The translations under genes and the position numbers were made by a program. The notes under the pieces were generated by a model that ran no database searches, was not told the DNA's origin, and saw only the letters and a program-made list of their open reading frames with translations. This document shows, piece by piece, positions 1-12,900 of a DNA stretch of 64,000 nucleotides (the first letter of the stretch is position 1; every line of letters starts with the position of its first letter). Source of the stretch: Gorsachius magnificus (lineage: Eukaryota > Chordata > Aves > Pelecaniformes > Ardeidae); the NCBI GenBank assembly GCA_034008185.1, contig CM067084.1, positions 69,660,612 to 69,724,611 on the forward strand, written 5' to 3'.

Positions 1-1238
1 CTCTGCTGCTCTCCAGCAGGTGATCAATAGGTGCATACACCATATTATGCTGCAGGACTAGGCACCAGAATATTCTAAAAATAGGTTTGATTTTGCCTAG
101 TAAACCTTTCAATTATATCCAAATAAATGTACTGATTTTTTTTCTCATGATTTTATACTTTCTATTTAGATGCAATTGCCAATAACATTTTATTTTGTTT
201 TATGACAGGCAGAAGTAGAAGTATTAGATAGCTGTTGACAGAAAGAAAAAAAGGTTCCTGAAAAGAAACGGGTAAGAAAGCTGAGCAGAGATGGCTGCGA
301 GAGCCAGGAACTTCCTCTCCAGGATGTAAGCACAAGCACAGAGAGACCGAACCAACCTGCAGATTGCTGCCACTGTCTTAGCCTTGCTACCTAGAAAGGT
401 TTCAATCTGATGGAGGCTTGAAATCCCCGGACTGGTGATTTGCTTTGGAAGCATTTTAATGTTCAGATATTTATTTTCCCTTAGTGCTTCTAAATCCTTG
501 TTATAGTGATTATAGCTCCCTTCTTCCTCCTCATTTCCAAACCCCACTCTGTAATTTAAGTCTGTGATGCTTTGGCCAAGTAGTTTCAGATGAAGATGTT
601 CTGGAAGCCACCAATACATCACAAAAATCAATTTTGTGTTTCTGAATTAACTTACTCACCTGTGCTGACCTCAGCTAATTCAGTCTCCCCATACTCTTCA
701 TGAGATTTCATATCCATCAGTGTAAGTTAATAGGTTTAAAAGGCTGAACAGTAAAACCTGCAGAACAAGTAAAAGGCCAAAGACCCTGTGTCCTTTGCTG
801 CTCTTTCTGCAGGTACTAAGAGGGCTGTCTGAAATGAATATTCAATCTCTCCCATGATGAAAATGACCTGTTCTCCCCTACCACTGACTTCCCAAATGAA
901 ACAGCTGGGGGAAAGAGAAAACCCAGAGCTGCAGCTGTACGGGAGCTGGAAAGGATCTAAAGTAAATAATAAATCTCAAGTAAATCAGGGATGATGCTAG
1001 GTTTGTCCTCTGAGGGCTCTATAGTCAGAGGCAAAGACACGTGCCTCGCCTGGGGCTCAGCCTGGGGCTGGGGCTGGCAGAGAGGGAAAGCCCAGACCTG
1101 CAGTTTTAGGGTGCTGGGAAGCATCTTCCAGAGCTAACTCAGGGCTTCTGCTTGATTTTGCTACATGGTCTGAACATGGAGCTGGGTGCCTGGCCACGTG
1201 CCACCTTACTGAAAGCCACACAGTTTAGGCTGGTATTA
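1..1238. other. Intergenic DNA, no gene seen
   Basis: I see no exon, RNA gene or recognisable repeat in this stretch. The longest open frame here (minus strand, 224-631, 135 codons) has no recognisable domain or family resemblance. A short G-rich direct repeat of the CTGGGG/GGGCTGG type lies around 1045-1080. Confidence refers to absence of a clear gene, not absence of function. Confidence 0.5.
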
Positions 1239-1965
1239 TTCACAGAATCACAGAATGGCAGGGGTTGGAAGGGACCTCCAGAGATCATCTAGTCCAACCC
1301 TCCTGCTAAAGCAGGTTCTCCTAGAGCATGTTACACAGGACTTCGTCCAGGTGGGCTTTGAATATCTCCAGAGAAGGAGACTCCACAACCCCCCTGGGCA
1401 GCCTGTGCCCTCAGAGTAAAGAAGTTTTTCCTCATATTCAGCTGAAACCTCTTACGTCTCAGTTTGTACCCATTGCCCCTTGTCCTGTCACTGGACACCA
1501 CTGCAAAGAGTCTGGCTCCATTCTCTTGACTTCCGCCCTTAAGATATTTGTATGTATTGATGAGGTCCCCTCTCAGTCTTCTCTTCTTCAGGCTGAACAA
1601 GCCCAACTCTCTCAGCCTTTCCTTGTAGGGGAGATGCTCCAGTCCCTTTATCATCCTAGTTGCCCTCCTCTGGACTCTTTCTAGGAGTTCCTCATCTTTC
1701 TTGAACTGGGAAACCCAGAGCTGGACACAGTACTCCAGGTGGGGTCTCACCAGGGCAGAGTAGAGGGGGAGGATAGCCTCCCTCAACCTGCTGGCCACGC
1801 TTCTCTTAATGCACCCCAGGATACCATTGGCCTTCTTGGCAACAAGGGCACCCTGCTGGCTCATGGTCAGCTTGTCGTCCACCAGGACTCCCAGGTCCCT
1901 CTCGGCAGAGCTGCTTTCCAGCAGGTCAGCCCCCAGCCTGTACTGGTCCATGGCGTGCATTCCCA
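1239..1965 (-). mobile_element. CR1 LINE, 5'-truncated, with ORF2 C-terminus
   Basis: This is a Chicken Repeat 1 retrotransposon fragment inserted on the minus strand. Its 3' end is at the left, where two copies of the CR1 terminal octamer (read on this strand as cacagaat) stand next to the typical pre-terminal block ending in GGTTGGAAGGGACCTCC. An open frame on the minus strand (1960 down to 1331, 209 codons) encodes the C-terminal part of CR1 ORF2. It starts at the [20 protein letters not shown] block and continues through [52 protein letters not shown] and [15 protein letters not shown], but lacks the reverse-transcriptase catalytic core, which lies further upstream. The element is therefore a dead, 5'-truncated copy, the usual state of CR1. 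The open frame suggests a fairly young insertion. The left boundary is good to a few bases. The right boundary is where recognisable homology stops. Confidence 0.93.
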
Positions 1966-4900
1966 GCCATCGTCTCAGAGGCAGAAGGATTTTAGTCTGG
2001 TTTTGGCAGGGACAAGTGCAATTCCTGCTAACCCAGCCACTGCCCTACTGGTCTGTCGATAGGAAAGCTCCGTCGGCTTCGGCGCGTCACGAGGCAGCAG
2101 CAGGCCCTCGCTGACAGCCCGCCCATGCTAACAGGCTCCGCAGGCACAGCATCTCACCTCTGCGAGCTGGAGAGGCAGGGAAGATAACAAAGGGCAGGAT
2201 AAAGCGCAGGCATCCCAGCGGGGTGAGGCAGACCTGCAGAAAAGGACACGTTCCCCCAGCTGAGTTTGAGCTGTATCCTTGTTCTTCCCTGCTTTCCAAG
2301 TTTTCCTCCTCCTTTTCCTTCCTATTTTTTTCCTGCCCAAATATTAAGGAGCCTTTCAGCAGAAAGCCGCTCTGGTTTATTTTGTAAATAACGAACCGAA
2401 GCATTTCGCTCCTGCTAAGTCCCCAAATATCAAGCAAAAGGACTGTCCTCCTCCTGATAGAGGCGGCTGCTATTTTGGCTTGCAGTCCAGCCAGCACAAC
2501 GTAGTCCTTTCTAGCAAGTCTCGCACTGCTGCATGGCAGCTCAGTCTTTCAGCCCTCAGAGAATGAGCACATTAGGAGCTGAATATAAGCAATGTTTGCT
2601 TCCAATTTGCTCAGGCTATGCCCAATTAGTTTATTAATGGACTGGTTTGCAGCAGGCTTCAGATGCAACAAAGCTGTGCTTTAGGTTTGGTTTTGCAGTG
2701 CTCCCAGTTTTAGAGCAATAAAGATGAAGAAACGTTAACTTTCTTTCTGTGCTATTTTGTCTACAGAAGCACAAGCTAAAGATCTCTCTATGGGCAGACT
2801 GTCCTCTGCAGTGCTCAGCACTAAGGAAAGCAGAAGGACAAATAATTTTATTTTCCTGATACCTTTGATTAGGAAAGGATGGCTCTTCAAGAGACAGTTC
2901 AACAGCTTTCAATACCTATTTAATAGTTCTTGTGGGATAACATACGTGGTGCTGTCATCTACCAAGCAAGTCCAGGGTCCCTTTGAGTCTCCTCCTGCAA
3001 TCCCACTTTTGGATTAAGTTCTCCTCCACAGGAGTGTTTCGTGCACTCAGGAAAACTGGGGGAAGGCTTTTTAGGGGGGACCTCTGGTTCGGCTGTCTGG
3101 GGTATCAGGAACGCGGCTGCTGACAGCAGCATGCAGGTAGCGATAGCAGTGCTTCAGAAAACACCGAGCAAGGCTGCTAACCCCTGAAGGGGCAGGGGAG
3201 ACAAGGGTCACCCCCACCATCCACCTCCCAGACGAGGCCTTGGGAGTCTGGACAAGATGATAGGAAGCGGAGGCAGCTTTACATAGGTTTCTCCTATTGT
3301 AAAGCGTAATATCGGCCACTTCCATACTTTGCCTCTCAGAGAAGAAAATATCCAATACATGTGCTTGGAAATGCTTTCTGTAGAAGGAATCAGGGCAGGC
3401 AGAGCCTTCTCATACAGAGGAGTACAAGACACACTGGAAGGCTGCTGTCTTGTGAGATGGTGTCTGGAGCCTGCTATGAACTGGCCCCACGCCTGGACCA
3501 AGACTCAGCAGTGCTGCACGCTGTCCCGTCCGCAGCCTTCTCTGTAACTCGAGGAGGTTGTCTTTCAACCAAAGGTTTTAGCGGTGGCTAACTGCTGGGC
3601 TCTGTAACTGGTGGTGTGACCTCTGCCACTTTTTAAATCTACCTGTTTTTTGAAAGAATCATCTTCAAATAATATAAATAAATTATTAGTATATTTACCA
3701 TCCTGTGGTGCCTATTACTGTACTTCTTTCACAATTTTTTTTAAAGACCTGGGCTTAATATAGCATTCTAAAAATAAACCAGAAAATTGTTTTTTGTACT
3801 GCCTGGGGAGGACTAATGTGTCTAGATCTTTTGCAATAAATACCCACCTCCCCTTGAAATTTTCATTTTCATCTCTGCAAATGTACATTACACTGAAGCA
3901 CAGCTAGAAAAGAATACAAGAAGAAATGGAGAACATACAGACCTGGTAAGTGTCACACTTTACAACTACACAATCTCTTCAAACAGCATCAAATGTTAGC
4001 TATACCCGGGGACCTCCTCCTGCCAGGCTACAGGAATGCTGATATATGGTCATCAAACAAGACGTGGACCTTGGCAGAAAGATGTGGGGATTAAGATTCT
4101 GGCTTGGAAAAAGCCCTCAAAGCAATTTGGAAAAAGTGCTGGGTCCCCAATTCCAGCTGATAGCAAAGAGCACTAAGTTTCACAACTGGTCAACAATATG
4201 GGGTGACAGAAGACGATTCATGATAACACACAAAAGAGCCTTAGATGCTTTGTAATGGGATATCATTTGTTCTCTATTTACACAGTGCCTTTGTTTCAAA
4301 GTACAAGTGAAGGATAACAGCAACTAAACGGAAAGCAATACTTGACAATGAAAGCAAACAAGCCATCAGCTCTGCATCTTAAGTGAGAACAATAGATTGA
4401 GCTTACAGAAGAACAGGCTTACAGAAGATCAAGACAGTGGGAGAAGCTGCATAAGAGAAAGAAAATAGATTCCTATGGCTATATTTAGAGCTGAAATTGT
4501 GAATGATAAGGATGAACTTTTTTGCTCCATCGCCTCGAGGTAAGGTGCAAAGACCACGTCAGCTTTTCTTTTAGGCCCTTTCTTATGTCCTCCTTTGCTA
4601 CTGATGGTGCCTCTGTCCGCAACACCCCATTGCAATGGATGCTGCAAGTTTTAAATCATCTGCAGGGTATGTCTACATTGCACTGATGTGCCTGACCTTC
4701 TGAGAAGCGCTGCAGTACTTAGAAAAATCATTTTAGTTTTGGTTTTGTCCCTCAAATATCTGAATTGCCTACACCCTGTGGCCCCCTCCTTTTCCAAAGC
4801 GATTCTGCCTCACCCTTGTCATCATCCACCCTCCACCAGAAGAACTGGTTCCCCTTTTCTCCCCTCTACGCTCTCCTACGTGCCATCTAGGGCTTATCTG

Positions 4901-6732
4901 CCTCCACCCCAGGACCAGTCTGCAGCTGGGCGAGGAATCGCTGCAGCACCCAGGAAGACAGCAGAAGATGATAAGGGGGGGAAAAAAAAAAAAGGACTTT
5001 TCTAGAGAGCATGGGGATGAGATGGGGTGAGGAGGTTCGCCTTTCAGGGCATTAAACCAAGACAGCAGTTATGCTTTCTGTGCAGGAAGGATCAAACCCT
5101 GTTACTGTTGTGTAAATAAACCCAAATGTATTCGTTTTCATAGGCCACAGGTGAAGAAGTGCTATGCACAGACAGCAGCCGAAAGACAGGGGGCGGTGGC
5201 CTTGTCGTCCTGCAGTGAGGTCTAGTCTGATGTGACGGACAGGAGCAGACTCTGTCTTCCCAGTTCACCCTGGAAAGCCCCAAAAGCCAACACTTCAGGA
5301 TGTACAGAGTCAGACGGGGCCTTGAGAGAGGTGAGAGATTCTGCAAAAGACAGGCAGTGTTGGCAGACACATCTCTGACTTTGGCTTTCTAAAAGCCCAG
5401 GAATTAAAATTATAATTAATAGCTGTGCCAACAGGTTTGGGCTCCACTTAACAAGACCCATCCAACAAAGTCTTGAGCCTTCATTTTCTTTCCAGATTGG
5501 CTTCCGCAAGATCAAGGACTGCCTGCTCCACCAGGCTGGCTACTGACCTACATTGAGCAGCAAAGCTCAATGCAATAAAGGGCAAAGCTGAACTTCCTTT
5601 TTAAAAATAATCTAAGTTTAGAAACAATTTAGATGCTGGTGTAGCCGTAGCCGTGTGACTCCAGAAGCTGCGGCGCCTAAAGCCTGTGGTTTAATCTGTA
5701 CCTGGTTCTTGGCAGACCTTGTGCTGATGCTGATTTTGCATCTAAAAAATCTCTGTGTAAGGTGTTACTAGTTCTGAATGGCAGAGGCATAGATGGAGGC
5801 ACAAAACCACCATACTTCTTAATATGTAACGGTCTCTAAACACAGTATTTTTAATGAATTTAAAGAGATCTACTCTAATTTATGCATATTGTACAGCCCA
5901 AGGGAGGTTCAAATTCCTGACCTAGGCCTCCAGGCAGTATGGCAAGATAAGTAAAAAATGTTAGTTATATCTCTCATTATATGTCTCTAGTTGCTTACAT
6001 GCCTTTTAACAGTTTTCAGGGCTGGGATTTTCCGAACTGCTCAGTGCTCGTCTAACTCTGACCTTCTTGCTTCCAGTGATTGAGGCATTCATTCAAAATA
6101 GATCCCAAAATGAATATATAATTTGGGATGCAGATGTACCTTTTTTCTACTCTTACGGAGTAATATTTTACTTGTTAAATCATATTAACTCAGTCTTTTG
6201 ACAGCCCTGAAATAATTTGTCCTGGTAGACCCTATATTCATCTTGCTGTGTGGTTGATGTTTGATGACCCAAGCACATAGTCAATCTTGTAATTTCCTAA
6301 TTCGTACCAGGAAATTTTAAAAGTGCAACTTATGTCATATCTGAGCAAAACCCCCTTACATGTGAGAAATTACTGGCTGTCCATTTTGTGATCGAACGCA
6401 TACAGCAAGATTAGTGATCATCTGTAGCTCGGCTGTTATTTTTACTGGGTTATCAAAGCCCCAGGGAGGATTTTGCAAAGCTATTTAGCCTGAAGGAAGG
6501 GATTAAAGAGGTTTCTCCCCATGAAACATCTGTTGCAAATGTACTTTCTAATATTCGGAGCAGAATGTTAAAATTAATCAGAAAGGGGAAGAGTCTCTTC
6601 CCTGTTCGGCAGCTGTACTCTCTGCTCAGCCATCCCACGGGCCAACCCACTCTTTCTTTCCCAGCCCCATCCAGAAGCTGCTGCCCCCCATAGAAGAGAG
6701 GGCTTCGATGGGTGCTGTGCCCCTCAACACCT
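1966..6732. other. Intergenic DNA, no gene seen
   Basis: I find no supportable gene. A small CpG-dense patch (about 2055-2130) abuts the 5' end of the neighbouring CR1. Short A/T-rich tracts occur, including an A-run at about 4981-4994. Open frames of 60-136 codons on both strands overlap one another, lack family resemblance, and look like chance frames. Confidence 0.5.
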
Positions 6733-6950
6733 TAGAATAATAGAATCATAGAATTGTTTAGGTTGGAAAACTCCAAGGTCATCAAGTCCAACTGTTAACC
6801 CAACACTGCCATCCCACCATTAAACCATGTCCCAAAGCACCTCGTCTACCCGTCTTTTAAATATCTCCAAGGATGGGGACTGGACCACTTCCCTGGGCAG
6901 CCCCTTCCAATGCTTAACCTCGATGGGATACTTCTTCCTCAAGCTCTCCT
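6733..6950 (-). mobile_element. CR1 LINE 3' fragment
   Basis: A second minus-strand CR1 copy, much shorter than the first. The left end carries the terminal repeat (read here as atagaatcatagaatt), followed by the CR1 3' untranslated block (GGTTGGAAAACTCCAAGGTC). The minus-strand translation then gives the family's last ORF2 residues, [20 protein letters not shown]. Its wording matches the plus-strand copy at 61.45-61.63 kb better than the copy at 1.24-1.97 kb, so it probably belongs to a different subfamily from the first. The right boundary is approximate. Confidence 0.88.
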
Positions 6951-9900
6951 CTCTTTTGTCAATTAATGAGAAACCAGGACTTAAAGTGACTGTTACAGCC
7001 AGAAAGGCCAACCATCCATGAACTCCTCTTCTTGCCCTAATTCCCAGACTCTATATTCATGCTTTTGTTGTATAGGCACTTGCACACACTTTTTTTTTTT
7101 TTTCCCAGACAGGTACCTGCTGGAATAGTGCCTAATCATGCCTACTTTGAGCAATAGCTGATTATTTTCCCAAGTGGAGCCCATTATCTACAATCCCCCT
7201 ATTTGTGTGATTTTAAAAAAATCTGTGCTTGCAAAAAAGTAGTAAGAGAATATTAAACAAACTTGGGTACTAGCAGTTCTGCTACCGATATGGCCCAAGA
7301 GCTGTTTTCTGTACCCTTCTCCTCCTCTCACAGGGCTCTCTCAAGCCCACTTATCCCAGCCCCAGCATAAAGCTTCTACTCTAGGGGCAAGGGTAACTTT
7401 TTTTCTCCAGTAGCAGATTGTGCTATGCTTTTACTGCTTATAGTATTGCTTTCTATAATACGTGGAGGAAAAGGAGATACCCAGTAATAAGCAAGCACAT
7501 TCACTACAGAGCAATATATGCTGTGCAAACTTATGTGCTAAAAGAAGTTGGAAAAAAACATATTCTCAGTTTATTCTCCTAGTTTGTGCAGAAGAGTTTT
7601 TCAGAGAAACTGTGGAGACCGGACTTGATGTTCCTCATTCTTAGTGCTTTTTTTATTATTGAGTTTAAGAAAACAGTCTGGTTTGGGGTTTTTTTTAAAG
7701 CAAAAGGAGAAGTAATTTAATTCTTCCCCTCTATATAAGAGGAGGAAGAATTATATATGCATGCTTATAAATGCTGGGCTTAGTAAACTGAAACTTCAGG
7801 ACAGTGGGGGAATGGCTTACTGGTAGCATCACGGCAGAAGTGTCCTAATCAGAGCCATAGGTGACACTGATCACACTGCACTTCTGTCCTCAGTTCAGGT
7901 GCAGACAAGTGATAGACACCTTAAAAACACATCACTGTTGTTGCTGCTACCGATACCCCGTCAAACACAAGAAGAGGGGTGGCATGACTAGGGTGGCTGC
8001 TGAGTGCTTAGTTGGACTTACCTGTCCTTGTCACACCATGCTCCCAGCTCAGAGGAAGGGGACTGAAGTGTCTCATTGCCCTGGGCCAAGTTCACCTGCT
8101 CCAGGTGAGCTCCCACCAGCAGACGTAAGCGCAGAAGCAGTGGTGAGGCAATGACGCACCCACTACGCATGCATTAAGAAATAATGAAGCAAGGCTATTA
8201 AAGCAAAGAAGTCCTAAAGGTGGATCCTCGGGGAGCTCCCAGGGGAGCCCAGGACTTATACCCAGTAGTCATACAGGAATAGAAGAGGTTTCTGCTTGCA
8301 GAGCCAGGTTGTAGTAACAGAAGATAGAACAGAAATTTTTAAAAGGCTGTTTCAGGCTGATATATAGAAGTGTTAGAGACACAATTTCTAGTGCTGAGTG
8401 TGAGGACAAAGTCATAAATAAGAAGGCAGACAGTAAAACAACAGCAATTGCGATTCTGTGATTCTGTGAAATGTCTGTGCCTACTGCTATAAATTGCAAC
8501 TCAAAAATTAACTGGTATAGGTATGCCAGCCAAGTTTTTCTACTATGGCATGGGCTTTAAAAAGTCCTTAAGCACTTCATCTGCCTGAAGTTGTACCAGA
8601 AATCGTGGTGAATACATCCGGAAACCTGAGAGGGGATACAGCGACCAAATGACCAGGTCTTCTTTCCAAGGCAATGAGGAAGGGGCGACCAGACTTCTCC
8701 CGTCACTGGTTTGCACAGGCTCTGCCACTAATTTGGGAATCCATCCTCAGTGCCTTTTCAGACCTTTTGGTTGAGAGTAACAAAACAGTGATGTGAGCTC
8801 TTGTCTACTGAACTGGAGTAAATACAGAGAAATGTCACGGGGGTCATAAACCAGCCTGTAAATAACCACTGAAAACCTCAGCTACATTAAAACTGGTGAT
8901 ATGTGATTAAAAAAAGCTATCATTCCCCTCAGGCTCTGTGTCCACAGCCAGGTGACACGCTGCCCCCTCCACGGGGATGGCTGGGGCACAGCAGTTGACT
9001 TGGCAACTGCTGCTGTAATAAAATATTTTCCCTCCAAATCAGGAAGTATTAAAAACATACTGACAAAATGCACCCTGCATTTTTCTCATGTAATAAATCT
9101 ACTTTTATATTTAAAGACCATACTTCTTCCCCTGGCAGGACATAACTGTGGAATATTTCTTTCCTCAGAAGACACCGTACCAGCCTGATTTCTGGAGGGC
9201 CTGTGAAGGGGCGATGCAGAAGCACAAAAGAGAAGCTTTGTGCAGGTTGCTGCTGGTGGAGGCACAGGAGATGTTCAAGATAGAACCATGGACTTTGCTG
9301 AAGATACTGCAAGGAACAAGCCATTATACGGCTTGCAGACTCAGCTGGCTAATGCAGGACGGAGGTCTGCCAGAGCCCTCCCTATCATGGGAAAAAGACT
9401 GTCACTTGGTCATGTAAAAAGTTTCCTGCATTCCCCATAGTGCATGGGCTCCCACTCCAACATGTTTCTGAGCATGGCCCAAGGCAGGTGAGAGCATTTA
9501 CTGGTGCTAAAAGACCCCTACAGAATCTGTACAGGCTGTTGTGACCTGTTCTTAAAGCCATTTTCACCCAAGTTATTCAGATATCTTCTGTTGAGGGGTG
9601 GGTGTATGAGGAAGAAGCTAAGACAATTTCCAGGTACACCCTGCCTTTGGGGGCTGCTGCCCGGCTTTAGAGGACGTGGAGCTGTTGCCTGAAAGGAGTA
9701 ACCAGAAATAACTGCAGCTTTACATGACATCTGCAGCCAAGTCTCAAACACAGATGACAAATATCTTGCCTTGAATATAATCTTGGCTATTCTATTTAAT
9801 AAAGGCATCTATTAACTAATGATCAGCCGGTGGTTACACAGCACTCCCAAGTACTGCAAAATCAGGATTTGTGATGTGAATGGGAGCTGCCCCTTTTTCC

Positions 9901-12900
9901 GACATTTTTTGCAAAATAACTCTGGGGAGGCATGCAGAGAAGCAAAGCCTCTGAAACACATTTAATTAGATAAGCTGAATCTGCAATGTAGAGTTTGGAA
10001 ACTGTCCAAGTTCGGGATGGATAATTCAGTAATCTGGCTGGGTGAGAGCGGACTCTGCTGATTTATGTGTGAATCAACTGCTGCTCTTCTGGGTTTCCTT
10101 TTCCCCTCCAGCCCAGTAATTCATTTGCCCACCTCTTCTCCCATCTAAAGCTTCTGGGGTTTTTCACATTGACTTTTCTCTGCCCTGAAACACACACACA
10201 CACATGGTCACTTTTTCAAGACAGGTTTTGCAAGACTGGAGAAACGGAGGTGCACAGGTTAGCGAGACCATTGCGCTCAATGGGTAATGGGGCCATGGGT
10301 GAGCTTGACTTCCCAGATCCCCGGTCCTACGGGACTGCTACTGTATCTTCTTAACCAAGAAGCTCCCTCTTCAAGGGGAGGAAAGAGGCATATATCTATA
10401 TCTGTATCTACATCTATATCTACCTATATCTATATATCTCCTGCTGTAGCCTCACTGATACTTATTTCCCTGGAAGCAGGCTGTAGAAATAAAGAAATCA
10501 AAGGGACATGACTACAACCTGCACAAGGGTTGAGAAGCTTCTTAAGGCAGCTCCAGGGCCAATCACAGTCACTGAGATATTTTGAATTAGCAGCACTGTC
10601 TGTGTTTCGAAGGGCACCCTGATGAAGAAACACAGATTATCCTTCATATTGGCAAAGTAGTATCTGGGACAAGCTCGCACAATATCATAATCTAGGACTC
10701 AGGGTGTCCGTGGCCCTTGCCCAGGTAACTGCACCTGAACTGTTGACTCCTCACAAGGTTAAGGTTAATTCACCAGTGTCCTAGTCACCGTCTTTCAACG
10801 TGTGCTGGAAAGTGCTGGAAGTGTGTCGCATCCCCTGCATGTCCATATCTGGGGGCCAGATACAAAACCCAAGCTGCCATTGGGCTGAGGGCAGCAGGGA
10901 AGGGGCAAAGCACCCAGCCAGCAGCATGATGGCTTCTGCTGCCGGAGGGAAGAGGGAGATGGGGAGCTGTGGAGGAACCTCTTCGGTGGAGGACAGAAAG
11001 CAAAGAGTCTTCAATTCTTGAAGCTGTGCAGCAGATTCCGAGGAGTCACTGCCTGGCATTTTCTCTCTCAACAGCAAACTGCTGGCCAACCGCTGTGGAA
11101 GGAAACTCATCAGTTTGCTTACAGTGTTGCCTGGAGCTCTAAAATAATTTTTCTGTAGCTAGAAAATATTTGGGCTTAACTGAAACTGGTAGTGCTGCAG
11201 CCCCAGGGAAAAATATGATGAGGGAAGGGGAGACAGGGCTGAAAATGCCAGAGACGTGCTGTGTTTGCACAGCAGGCTGCCGGTCCCCAGGCAGTCTGCA
11301 ATCCCGCATGCCTGCCTCGCAGAGCAGGTACGCGATGCGTGCCTTGCAGAATACATCTGTGCTCCAGAGGACGCTTCATTGGCCTGTGAGCAAGAATCAA
11401 GGCATGTCTTACAAATAAATAATTTCAGAATGATAGGACATGTGAAGGCTGATTTCAGCGGGCTTTGTGTGCTGGGTTGGATTATTATGTGCGTAATCGG
11501 GTGCAGGCGGTCACTGAAGCCTTTCCCGCAGCTCTCTCCTCCCTTCTGTGAGTTCCCTGGTACTCACTCACACGTTTGCTTTAGCAGTAGTCTGGCTTTC
11601 TGGAAAGGATGCTCATTTTCATCTGTCGTCCCGCCTAAGTTTTGCAAAGCTGTGAAAGCAGACTATCTTTGAGACATCCAACACTCAATTCCTTTTGGTT
11701 GAAAAGTTTGACTTTCCATTTTGGGAAAAGAGTTGTGGTGTAGCTCCATTGGAGGAGGACTTCTTAAAAGCCTGATGTCCGATGTCTCTTCAGTTAATCA
11801 CACTTTCCAAAAAAGTTTACTTAATGTGTCAGAGCTAAACAAAAGTGCAAATAAGTCATGCACATGCAATATAAATTACCCATTCAATTCTAAAATCATT
11901 CAAGCCTCATGAAGTTCCTCTGATGGTACCTGGAGCTGAGAAAGTTCTGCCTAAATCTAGCCTCTTCAAATCAGAACTGAACTAATTTTTTTTTGTGACA
12001 GAGCAGGGAAGGGAGCCTGTGCTTTATTATTTTTAATAACAGAACAAGAGGTAAAAGAGTTTTCCTTTTCCAGGGTTCTCCAGTGAGTGTTTTTTCTCAG
12101 CTAGTATCTTTTCTTCTTTCAAGGTAAATATATTGCTCTCTCTCTGGCTGAAATATGAAGCCAAGGAGTCTACATTAATCTCATAATTTTAAGATGAAAA
12201 AACCACCTGTACTCTAAGAAGCTAACAAGAATAGATAGCTGACCAGCATCAAGGTTTCCACTGTGGTTTGACTCTTGCTGCCTGCCTGCTGTCCAGACAA
12301 TTCTTTGAATACGAAGACTGGAGTGAAAGTGTTGCCTTTATACTGTATACATGCACTTCAGCTCAAGTGAATTTAGCCATGGGCACAGACTGACTCCATT
12401 CCTTCTAACAACTATCTCACTAGGTGTCTCACCAAGACATACCAGTGCCTTTTCTGCAGAGCAGTCACTACCATTGCTCCTTCTGCATGCAATACGCACA
12501 TGCATGCAACCCAAAAAAAGAAACACCCCAAACCAAGAAACTGATGAAGTAATAAGCAAAACCAAATGGTGTAAAACCAGGTACTGTAGGAATAGGGTGA
12601 GGTTGGAATAATCTAATTTACAGTTAACAACCCAATTTTCCATGAGAGCAAGAGGCCACGCTGGAGCCACACTAAAAACTTTTATTCTTTCTAACAAGGC
12701 TACTGTCACCTGAATTGTACATCTGAGGATCATCCTGGTCACAGATTCAACCCAGATTTAAAATTGAGCCTACAAGAGACCCAACAACCATCACAGTGAA
12801 ATTCAAGAGAGATAGGGACTTCAGAGGAGTGAAGAACTTAGTTAATATGCAAAAATAACGCAAATTCTGTCATGATAGCATGAACAAAAGGATATTAAGA

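Noticed and set aside
7732..7739. Strong TATATAAG TATA-like box
   Set aside because: No downstream exon, CpG content or other promoter sign. Such strings are common in AT-rich DNA.
8453..8471. Tandem GATTCTGTGATTCTGTGA resembling a plus-strand CR1 terminus
   Set aside because: No CR1 3' untranslated block or ORF2 sequence precedes it, so two 8-bp units alone are not enough.
11256..11672. 138-codon plus-strand open frame with a repeated CLAE motif
   Set aside because: Composition is unlike a real protein, and an open frame lies on the opposite strand in the same place.
12338..12742. 134-codon minus-strand open frame
   Set aside because: No recognisable domain, and an 86-codon frame on the other strand overlaps it. 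The length is within chance for a 64-kb window.
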